A stretch of 33,717 nt of DNA from NCBI GenBank assembly GCA_032229885.1, contig JAVYAJ010000447.1, forward strand, positions 1 to 33,717, given 5' to 3'. Below, one piece after another: positions 24,661-31,143 of the stretch (its first letter is position 1; every line of letters begins with the position of its first letter). The notes beneath the pieces were generated by a model. That model had not been told where the DNA came from. It made no database searches and saw only the letters and a program-made list of their open reading frames with translations. This stretch comes from Anammoximicrobium sp032229885. Lineage in GTDB: Bacteria; Planctomycetota; Planctomycetia; Pirellulales; Pirellulaceae. Both the position numbers and the translations under genes were made by a program.

Positions 24661-24724
24661 GCCTGCGGGCAAGAGCCGATTGGCCCGTCGCTGGATGTGA
24701 TTCTTCAGGAAGAAAGGGCGCCTC

Positions 24725-25048
24725 ATGCGAATTCATATCGCAATCACTGCTGACGGACAGATCCGTTTTCTGACAACCCCTGAACTGCAAGGGCTGACAG
24801 AGTTGGGGCAGACAAGCACACGGCGAGCGTCGCACGTCGTCCCACACAACTGGTTTCTACGACTGGCGTTTCACATCCTGCGGGCGTGTGTCGCAGACGA
24901 TTCGCGGTGTGCCGCATGGACACGCCGCTGGCGCTGCCAATGGCTCGCCGACCTGCGCATTTCGGCGGGCCCTGTCTTGGGACCGTTCCCAATTCGTCAG
25001 CAAGCCATCACTGCGGAGATTGACTGGCTCACCCGACACGGTTTCTAA
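24725..25048 (+). CDS. Small hypothetical protein of the AAA+ cassette
   Basis: A 107-aa protein: MRIHIAITADGQIRFL start, then RRASHVVPHNWFLRLAFHIL, ADDSRCAAWTRRWRCQW, and GPVLGPF..RQQAITAEIDWL. I recall similar small proteins in other planctomycetes next to such cassettes, with no function. AAGGG is near the ATG; an earlier ATG at 24657 in another frame gives only a 38-codon overlap and was not chosen. Confidence 0.65.
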   Translation: MRIHIAITADGQIRFLTTPELQGLTELGQTSTRRASHVVPHNWFLRLAFHILRACVADDSRCAAWTRRWRCQWLADLRISAGPVLGPFPIRQQAITAEIDWLTRHGF

Positions 25049-25125
25049 TCAACGCAAGAGCTGTCATCGGGGCGGATTGGACCGCCAGACGTCCGATGCC
25101 GGCCTAATTCACGGAGACCAGAATC

Positions 25126-25455
25126 ATGCTCGAACAACACGGCACCTTCGTCATCATGGCCAGTACTGCTGAAGGGCATGAAGGTGAGTATTCGGTCATG
25201 AACGACGTGACCGGCCACATTCGACGATTCAAGACCGTCCAGCAGTGTCGCCAGTTCATTGGCGTCGAACCGAAAACCGGCCCGCTCTGGGAAGCCACCC
25301 CCCTGGACGATCATGGCAAGCCGATGCACGACGCCGCTGTGGTATCCGCCAAGGATGAGGCTGCGGCCAAGGAAGTTGGCCGGTCTTGGTTCCACTTCAT
25401 TGGCGTCTTCCGAATCAAGGACATCCAAGTGACGCCGCACAAGCTCGGCAGTTAG
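25126..25455 (+). CDS. Hypothetical protein, last gene before the integrase
   Basis: A 109-aa soluble protein (MLEQHGTFVIMASTAEGHEG onward) with HIRRFKTVQQCRQFIGVEP and a C-terminal WFHFIGVFRIKDI segment. GGAG is present before the ATG. No family recognised. An AAACCAG element starts just after its stop. Confidence 0.65.
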   Translation: MLEQHGTFVIMASTAEGHEGEYSVMNDVTGHIRRFKTVQQCRQFIGVEPKTGPLWEATPLDDHGKPMHDAAVVSAKDEAAAKEVGRSWFHFIGVFRIKDIQVTPHKLGS

Positions 25456-25462
25456 CACGCCG

Positions 25463-25536
25463 GCGCTCCGCCAAAACCAGTCTGCCGTTTCGTCGCAAAA
25501 CGCGCGTGAAGTCGCTCTCGACTTTGCGCGCGTTTT
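25463..25536 (+). promoter_or_regulatory. AAACCAG intergenic element, copy F
   Basis: GCGCTCCGCC, AAAACCAG at 25473-25480, then the strong hairpin listed separately. It begins eight bases after a stop; the core is 99 bases before the integrase ATG. Confidence 0.7.
25497..25536 (+). terminator. Strong 18-bp hairpin before the integrase gene
   Basis: AAAACGCGCG pairs with CGCGCGTTTT; the inner part AAGTCG/CGACTT closes on loop CTCT through two G-U pairs. CGTTTTCTT follows. It fits an intrinsic terminator or attenuator isolating the integrase from upstream transcription. Confidence 0.75.
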
Positions 25537-25578
25537 CGTTTTCTTGCACCGTCAGTTTTTCGCTTGGAGGAACATCTA

Positions 25579-26694
25579 ATGTCCAACCGATTGCCGAAAT
25601 ACGCACGACACGCCACCGGCAAGGCCCGTGTCCGCTACCGAGGCAAGGATATCTATCTGCCCGGCGCCTACGGTTCCGCCGAATCCTTGGCCGCCTACGA
25701 CCGCCTCTGCGAGCAGATCCGCATCGAGCAGGCTGCCAAGGCCGCGGCTGCCCATGCCGCCAGACCCACGATCACCGTCTGCACCGTAAACCAGCTTGCC
25801 GCTCGCTATCTCGATCACGCCCGGCGGTACTACGCCGGCAACGCTGCGGAAATCGCACACCTGACCGCCGTAGCCCGCTTGCTGGAACTCAGACATGGCC
25901 AACTGCCGGCCGACCACTTCACGCCCGTGCTGCTGGATCAGGTCCGCCAGACGATGATCGACGGCGGCTGGCGATACGCCACGGGCACGATCGCCGACCC
26001 GTGGTGCCGCAGGACCGTGAACCAGTGCGTCCGTCGCATCCAGCGACTGTTCCGCTGGGGCGTCTCCAAGATGCTGGTCCGCCCCGATACCGTTGCCGCC
26101 CTGGAAGCCTTGGATCCGCTGCACGCCGGTCGTACCACTGCTGCCGAGTCCGAAACCGTGACCCCCGTCCCGTGGGAAACCGTTCAAACAACGCTGCCAC
26201 AGCTTGGCGCCACGATCGCCGACATGATCCTGACCCAATGGTACACCGGCATGCGTCCCGGCGAAGTCTGCCGCATGACCCCCACCGGCTTAGACGTGTC
26301 CCATGAAGCCACCGATGGCGTCTGGCTGTATCGTCCGCCCCGTCACAAAAACACGTGGCGCAACAAAGCGCGGCTTGTAGTCCTGGGACCGCGGGCCATC
26401 GCCATCCTGAAGCCGCGGATGCCGATCAGCCTGGAATCCCCGTTCTTCCCGACGCCGAACGGCAGCATGTACTCGACCACAACCTACCGCCAAGCGATTC
26501 GGCGTGCCGCCACACGCGCCAGCATCGCCGCTTGGCATCCGCACCAGATCCGCCACAGCAAGGCCACCCTGGTCGAGCAGCAATTCGGCCGCGAAGCTGC
26601 CGCCAACGTTCTGGGCGACACGATCGAGACCACCGAAGTCTACGCCGACCGCAATCTCCCCCAGATGATCGAAATCGCACGGCAGATAGGTTGA
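25579..26694 (+). CDS. Tyrosine recombinase (integrase) 1
   Basis: A 371-aa phage-type integrase. Residues seen: R226 in YTGMRPGE, a lysine in the beta-hairpin (K257 or K263), H322 and R325 in HPHQIRH, and nucleophile Y355 in TTEVYADRN. The usual histidine of the LGH motif is D347 (LGDT), an odd change that may lower activity. The N-terminal half carries an SAM-like core-binding region. GGAGG precedes the ATG at 25579. Coming after the cassette, it likely moves the cassette or the larger element. It ends 212 bases from a second, oppositely directed integrase. Confidence 0.88.
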   Translation: MSNRLPKYARHATGKARVRYRGKDIYLPGAYGSAESLAAYDRLCEQIRIEQAAKAAAAHAARPTITVCTVNQLAARYLDHARRYYAGNAAEIAHLTAVARLLELRHGQLPADHFTPVLLDQVRQTMIDGGWRYATGTIADPWCRRTVNQCVRRIQRLFRWGVSKMLVRPDTVAALEALDPLHAGRTTAAESETVTPVPWETVQTTLPQLGATIADMILTQWYTGMRPGEVCRMTPTGLDVSHEATDGVWLYRPPRHKNTWRNKARLVVLGPRAIAILKPRMPISLESPFFPTPNGSMYSTTTYRQAIRRAATRASIAAWHPHQIRHSKATLVEQQFGREAAANVLGDTIETTEVYADRNLPQMIEIARQIG

Positions 26695-26733
26695 AGGAAT
26701 GCGCCGTGTTCAATCCGTGATAACCGAATGCCC

Positions 26734-26850
26734 CTATTCCTCCCTGTAGGGCTGGTGTTTCCGGTACATCTCCAAGCGAAGGCGGCAATTCTTCAACTCG
26801 TCTTCAGAGAAGGCGTCTCCGTTCGCAATCGCCTTCTCCTGCCAAGTCAA
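26734..26850 (-). CDS. Possible small ORF downstream of integrase 2
   Basis: 38 codons from a TTG start: LTWQEKAIANGDAFSEDELK, then RLRLEMYRKHQPYREE. The composition and the RRLRxYRxHQP-type ending look protein-like, and it follows the integrase by 56 bases on the same strand, but there is no ribosome binding site. It may be the tail of a degraded gene. Confidence 0.3.
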   Translation of the reverse strand: MTWQEKAIANGDAFSEDELKNCRLRLEMYRKHQPYREE

Positions 26851-26906
26851 CTATCGAGACATCCCACTCGTTCTGCTTCAGGCACTCAAGTCACCCGCGC
26901 AGAGCG

Positions 26907-28109
26907 TCACTGGACGGCAAATTCGTCAGTTTTGTCGGCCACAGCACCGAACAGCCACGTCCTCACATACTCGACCACAGCCCGCAGCCGTTCGTCGCTG
27001 ATTCGCTCGCGGTACATGGCTGCCATCGACACGTCGTGGTGGCCCATGATATAGTTCGCTGCCGTCTGGTCGCCGCTCTCGTCCGCCACGGTGCGGAAGG
27101 TGTGCCGGAGCGCGTAGAACCCCAATCCCGCACGCTTCAGTTTCAGTACGTTCAGTAGCTTGATGAACTCTTTTCCAATGGCATCATCCGGCGTAGCTCC
27201 GTGGGCCGTGACCTTGTTCGTTCTCACCCATCTGTGTCCGAATGTCGTCAGGAATGCCAGATGCGCGTCGTCCGGGTTCTTGGGCTCTGGCCGCGCTGCA
27301 ATCGCCGCGTCCACGGCGGCAATGGTTTCGTCCCAGAGGGGACAGCGGCGGGGGATGCCAGTCTTCGGACGCGGGTAATCAATCCAACCGCTCGACTGGT
27401 CGATGGCCGTCAACGACAGGTTCGCGATGTCGGTCGCACCGTACCCGCAGTTGAGCCCCAGCAGCACGAACGCTCGCATAGGCGAGCCAGCCGCGTCCAA
27501 GATCGCCCTGAGTTCAGAGGCTTCAAACATCCGCAGGCCCTTTGCCGCTCGGGCAACACGCAGCGTCTTGCGGCTCGGTTTGTTGAAGCCCTGCCCGTAC
27601 CGCGGCGGGTGGTCAACGAGTCCTTGGTCCCAACCGTACTTGAACAGCATCCGCGCTACGGTAATGAGGTTGCCGAGTGCGACAGGTCCTCGCCCCTTTG
27701 CGAAACTCGCTCGAAGATCCTCAAAATCGGCTGCCATCAAGTCCGTAACGACCCGGTTGCGGCCGAAGTGTCCTACGATCAGGGTACACGTATCGTGGTA
27801 CTGACGGAGGGTTCGTTGGCTCAACTCGCTGCTCGCCACCAGCCGCGCCTTGCTGGTCAGAAAGTCATTACAAAGATCCCCGATGGTCATTTCGTCACGC
27901 TTGGCTCGCGGCTTTCTGCCAGCCAAGAGGTCATCTTTCTGTTCCAGCCATCGAGCAAGCGCCGCTTGACCTTTCTCGTCGCCGGCGATCTTGCCGAAGT
28001 AGACCAACTTTTGTCGGATCTTTTTGGCCCATCGGCCGCTTTGGTGGGGAAAGAGCGGAAAATCAGGACGAGGCTTACCCGGACGGGGCTTTTTGGTAGA
28101 CTTGCGCAT
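26907..28109 (-). CDS. Tyrosine recombinase (integrase) 2, next to tRNA-His
   Basis: A 400-aa integrase of the divergent planctomycete type. Visible residues: K249, H336-x-x-R339 in LRHTFR, GHH at 356-358 and Y366 in MYRERI. In box I the motif reads GLNCGYGATDIANL (218-231), where the usual catalytic arginine is not found; that pattern recurs in integrases of this phylum (recollection). Basic N-terminus (KKPRPGKPRP). AGAGG lies before the ATG at 28109. The gene is 200 bases from the 3' end of tRNA-His, with a set of GGTGTC sites between, the layout of a tRNA-integrating element. Confidence 0.85.
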   Translation of the reverse strand: MRKSTKKPRPGKPRPDFPLFPHQSGRWAKKIRQKLVYFGKIAGDEKGQAALARWLEQKDDLLAGRKPRAKRDEMTIGDLCNDFLTSKARLVASSELSQRTLRQYHDTCTLIVGHFGRNRVVTDLMAADFEDLRASFAKGRGPVALGNLITVARMLFKYGWDQGLVDHPPRYGQGFNKPSRKTLRVARAAKGLRMFEASELRAILDAAGSPMRAFVLLGLNCGYGATDIANLSLTAIDQSSGWIDYPRPKTGIPRRCPLWDETIAAVDAAIAARPEPKNPDDAHLAFLTTFGHRWVRTNKVTAHGATPDDAIGKEFIKLLNVLKLKRAGLGFYALRHTFRTVADESGDQTAANYIMGHHDVSMAAMYRERISDERLRAVVEYVRTWLFGAVADKTDEFAVQ

Positions 28110-28150
28110 GGATGCTTACCTCTGTTTAACAGGAATCAGGTAGGCGTCAC

Positions 28151-28255
28151 TGACACCCGCCCGCTGCAATCGGGCGGGTGTCTCCCTTTCCAGAAAGCCT
28201 ATCAGAACGCTTGCTGGGTGTCAAATCAGGTGTCAGATCGGTCGTCGTAGACACC
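28151..28255. promoter_or_regulatory. Cluster of GGTGTC sites and a 12-bp hairpin near the integrase
   Basis: Perfect stem GACACCCGCCCG (28152-28163) with CGGGCGGGTGTC (28171-28182). The heptamer GGTGTCA or its complement occurs at 28151-28157, 28177-28183, 28217-28223, 28229-28235 and 28249-28255. It resembles arm-type integrase or excisionase binding sites beside an att site. Confidence 0.5.
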
Positions 28256-28278
28256 GTTCCGCAACTCCAAGAAACGAA

Positions 28279-28303
28279 AAAACCCGGCATTTCACCGGGT
28301 TTT
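28279..28303 (-). terminator. Terminator of tRNA-His
   Basis: AAAACCCGG, loop CATTTCA, CCGGGTTTT. On the minus strand the stem is followed by Ts, starting nine bases after the tRNA 3' end. Confidence 0.8.
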
Positions 28304-28311
28304 CTTCGAGG

Positions 28312-28386
28312 GGTGGCTGAGGGGATTCGAACCCCCGACCCTCAGAGCCACAATCTGATGCTCTATCCAACTGAGCTACAGCCACC
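28312..28386 (-). tRNA. tRNA-His (GTG)
   Basis: A full cloverleaf: acceptor GTGGCTG/CAGCCAC with the extra 5' G opposite C73 that marks tRNA-His, anticodon loop TTGTGGC with anticodon GTG, and T-loop TTCGAAT. The 3' CCA is not encoded. Its 3' half is the likely insertion site of the adjacent element. Confidence 0.95.
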
Positions 28387-28850
28387 AGACGCTTATCAGA
28401 GCGCCAGTCTACTGTCCAAGCCGATCATGGTCAATGACCGTAGCATCCGTTTCTGCCTGCCGAGATCGTGGGCAGAAAGCATCGTTACGGAGAGCTGTCC
28501 CGTTCTTCGAGGCCACGAATGGCAACGGATGGCAGAGCCTCTGGGCCGCCGCGCTGCAACGGTACGCCCCAGGCGCCTGCGACGGCAGATGGCGCGACCG
28601 CCGGCGGCTTTTGTTCGCTTGTTCACTGCAATACGGCGCGGCGTCTGCCGCGAGGCTTGACGCGGAGGCACGGTCTGGTAGGGTGAAACGCGCCAGGGCG
28701 TCGCCCGATCTTCGTTTTAGCGCGGCCGCCCTCGCCGGAATGCGGGATGTCCGCGGTCTGGCGATCCGGGCAATACCAAGGTTTCGGCTTGACAACGCAC
28801 GGGGCGCCGTTGCAGCGGACGTGTCGCAAACTACGCTCGTAGGTGGGTTT
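28387..28850. other. Non-coding stretch between tRNA-His and the acetyltransferase
   Basis: Apart from the tRNA-His promoter I see nothing definite. The acetyltransferase frame is open across it, but the translation is arginine-rich and not family-like; a 150-codon antisense frame is also unconvincing. Confidence 0.45.
28406..28434 (-). promoter_or_regulatory. Promoter of tRNA-His
   Basis: On the minus strand TTGACC, 17 bases, TAGACT, placed 19 bases before the tRNA 5' end. Confidence 0.7.
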
Positions 28851-29780
28851 ATGGCGAACATCGAATTGCGAACAATGAGGCGCGAGGACTGGGACGAGGT
28901 CGCTGCGCTGATCTATGATTCGACCAACGCCTGGCATGCGACGCATGGCCGATCGCCTTTCTTCTCCGGCCCCAAAGATGGGCCGCTGGTGTTCTGCGAC
29001 ATTTACGAGCAGCTCGACCCGGGGTGTTGCGTCGTTGCCGAGGACCGAGATGCGCGGCGGTTGGCGGGACAGTGCTTCTTCCATCCGCGTCCCACGCACG
29101 TCTCGCTGGGAATCATGAACGTTCATCCCGACTATTTCGGCCAGGGCGTGGCCAGTCGGCTGTTGCGATACACGGTCGAGCTGGCCGACCGTCAAGGGTT
29201 GCCGATGCGGTTGGTCTCGAGCACGCTGAACCTGGACTCGTATTCGCTGTACAACCGAGCCGGATTTGTGCCACGATTGATCTATCACGACCTGACGATC
29301 CAGGTGCCAGAGACCGGGATCGATCGACGTTTGCCGGAAACCTGCCGCGTCCGTAGGGCCACGCGGGACGATCTTGCGGCGATGGCGGAACTGGAGTGGA
29401 GCGTCAGCCGCATCCGTCGCGAAGACGACCTTCGCCACTTTGTCGAAAATACGGCAGGCTGGTGGCACGCGTCGGTCATCGAGGGAGGATCCGGCGACTT
29501 GGACGGCTTCCTCGTCTCGCTCGCACACCCCGTGATCAATATGCTAGGCCCGGGCGTGGTGCGCGACGAGCGGAACGCCGCGGCCCTGATCCTGGCGGAA
29601 TTGAACCACCACCGGGGGCGCGCACCGGTGTGGCTCGTGCCTGCCCACTGTACGCAACTCGTGCAGACCATGTACGCTTGGGGAGCTGTGAATTGTGAGC
29701 TGCATTTTGCCCAGTCCCGCGGTGATTGGGTTCAACCGGACGGCATTGTCATGCCGACATTCATGCCCGAGACCGGCTGA
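28851..29780 (+). CDS. GNAT-family N-acetyltransferase (tandem domain)
   Basis: A 309-aa protein. The N-terminal GNAT domain begins IELRTMRREDWDEVAALI; its acetyl-CoA motif is GIMNVHPDYFGQGVASRLL (88-105), followed by LDSYSLYNRAGFVPRL. A second, weaker GNAT-like half starts at about residue 168 (RVRRATRDDLAAMAELEW). The acceptor substrate cannot be told. TAGGTGGG lies before the ATG at 28851. It stands alone, apparently chromosomal, to the right of the tRNA-His insertion boundary. Confidence 0.8.
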   Translation: MANIELRTMRREDWDEVAALIYDSTNAWHATHGRSPFFSGPKDGPLVFCDIYEQLDPGCCVVAEDRDARRLAGQCFFHPRPTHVSLGIMNVHPDYFGQGVASRLLRYTVELADRQGLPMRLVSSTLNLDSYSLYNRAGFVPRLIYHDLTIQVPETGIDRRLPETCRVRRATRDDLAAMAELEWSVSRIRREDDLRHFVENTAGWWHASVIEGGSGDLDGFLVSLAHPVINMLGPGVVRDERNAAALILAELNHHRGRAPVWLVPAHCTQLVQTMYAWGAVNCELHFAQSRGDWVQPDGIVMPTFMPETG

Positions 29781-30078
29781 ACTCGGCAATCCTTGCCTGA
29801 CGGACCGTTGCGATCGTAAAGTGTCGTTCATTCGATGTTTCAGCCGAACAACCGAGGATGTGGCAAGCTCCTCTCCCGGGCGACGCCCCGGGACAGGTCT
29901 GCCGGACCTTTTCCTGCGCGGAAATGGAAGACGTGACGCAGCCAAGCGGGCGTCGTGGCTTGCCGTTGGGCAAAATCGGCAACACCCAGTGGCGTTGGGC
30001 CAGTCGTTTAGCGCATGGATTACGAGGCTTCACTCCAAGCTGCGCGGCGTGTAAGGGCAGGCGCCAAAGGAATCCGTT
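29781..30078. other. Non-coding stretch after the acetyltransferase
   Basis: One clean hairpin, TCCCGGG, loop CGACGC, CCCGGGA (29874-29893), without a T-run. No gene seen. Confidence 0.45.
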
Positions 30079-30453
30079 ATGAGGCAGTGGTTTTTTTTCT
30101 TGATGTTCGCGTCGGTGCCCGCCACGATCCTGGCTTGGCTCTTGTATTCATTCGGCAAGTACGTGTACACCTTGTTCGACGAGCGGCGCGAGTTGACAAA
30201 CCTGGACGCGATTCAGGCGGATGCCGCGGCTCGCCGCGAACAAAAGCGGGCGCAAAACGCCCAACGGCTGAATAACGGTTGTCAGCACGTCTTTGGCAGC
30301 GGCATCGGTTTTCCGCCCGACACGTGCGCCAAATGCGGTTTGGAAGCCGAGAAACCCGCGGGCGCGTGTGATCATGTGTGGCGCCGCGTCGATTCCCCGA
30401 CCCCTGCCAGCGCGTGCGAAAAGTGCGGCAAGACGCATCGTGTGGAGTGGTGA
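30079..30453 (+). CDS. Small membrane-anchored zinc-ribbon protein
   Basis: A 124-aa protein with an N-terminal membrane segment (WFFFLMFASVPATILAWLLY, residues 4-23), a charged linker, and two zinc-binding repeats: GCQHVF with CAKCG, then ACDHVW with CEKCG. Each repeat supplies C, H and a CxxC pair. AAAGGA precedes the ATG. The duplicated motif suggests tandem metal sites facing the cytosol. No named family recognised. Confidence 0.75.
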   Translation: MRQWFFFLMFASVPATILAWLLYSFGKYVYTLFDERRELTNLDAIQADAAARREQKRAQNAQRLNNGCQHVFGSGIGFPPDTCAKCGLEAEKPAGACDHVWRRVDSPTPASACEKCGKTHRVEW

Positions 30454-30563
30454 GCCGCCCGGCGGGACTGGCGGTATTCGCGCTGCCGTCGCGTGGAAAT
30501 CGGCGTAGGCCGAACTCGCCACTGACCGCGCCCAGCGCCGCAACGAACGGCGACCGACGCCGT

Positions 30564-30842
30564 TCACATCGCGGAACGACGGCCTTCGACACGGATGTCC
30601 ACGGTGGCGCCGATGGCCATCAAGCCCAACGTCGCCGCGCCGGATAGCCAGGTGCCGTGCCCGGTCTGGATCCCGATCATGGTGGCCAATCCCACGGCCA
30701 ACAACAGGATGAAGAACCACTTGTGTGGCGACCCGGACAAGTACGAGCGATCGTTCAATCTGGTGTACACAAGGCTGGCGACGCCTGCAAGTTGGATGGC
30801 GAGAATTGCGGCTACGGCGAGGATTTCAGCGCTCGGCGGCAT
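30564..30842 (-). CDS. Small three-helix membrane protein
   Basis: A 92-aa protein with three hydrophobic segments: ILAVAAILAIQLAGVASLV, WFFILLLAVGLATMIGI and LSGAATLGLMAIGATVDI. A polar loop with RLNDRSYLSGSPHKW lies between the first two. AGGAG precedes the ATG at 30842. No family recognised. It converges with the zinc-ribbon gene. Confidence 0.7.
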   Translation of the reverse strand: MPPSAEILAVAAILAIQLAGVASLVYTRLNDRSYLSGSPHKWFFILLLAVGLATMIGIQTGHGTWLSGAATLGLMAIGATVDIRVEGRRSAM

Positions 30843-31143
30843 GGTCCGGGGCTCCTAGATTCCTTCCCAGGGCGAACAACGGCAGCGGGCGTACTATACC
30901 CGCATCGTCGTTTGCTGAGGAGAGCGAATCGCGCGCCACTCGGAAGGTCGCCGGACCAGAATAGGCTGGTGGCTGTAAGCGGGGGCGTAATAGCTGATTT
31001 TGTATCGTTTCGGATACGGTCCGATCCTCGCGGACAGGCAACCAATGCTCGCCCGGCGTGATCAACGCAGCCCAGGTTTTGAAATTTTTTCAAACTTGGG
31101 CTGGGCGTCGGGCGGTCGGCTGGCGCCTGGCGCTGGGATCGCG
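30843..31143. other. Non-coding stretch around a hairpin
   Basis: No gene found. Holds the hairpin at 31068-31103 just after the stop of the TlpA-like gene. Confidence 0.45.
31068..31103 (-). terminator. Hairpin after the TlpA-like gene
   Basis: CAGCCCAGGTTTTGAAA pairs almost fully with TTTCAAACTTGGGCTG across a three-base loop, about 40 bases after the stop codon. The T-run is inside the stem rather than after it, so termination is likely but not textbook. Confidence 0.55.

Noticed and set aside
24657..24773. 38-codon frame overlapping the end of the 53-codon gene
   Set aside because: It overlaps the better-supported 107-aa gene in another frame and has no protein-like features.
19220..24860. 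15-base exact inverted pair GTAGAAACCAGTTGT / ACAACTGGTTTCTAC flanking the cassette
   Set aside because: One match of this length is about what chance gives in a window of this size, and the right copy is inside a coding gene. The shared AAACCAG core is intriguing, but there is no hairpin at either.
18714..25536. AAACCAG elements as integron attC sites
   Set aside because: They lack the paired RYYYAAC and GTTRRRY cores of attC sites, and the integrase is not of the IntI type as far as can be seen.
28409..28861. 150-codon minus-strand frame opposite the acetyltransferase upstream region
   Set aside because: Runs through the tRNA-His promoter region and lacks any recognisable domain or ribosome binding site.
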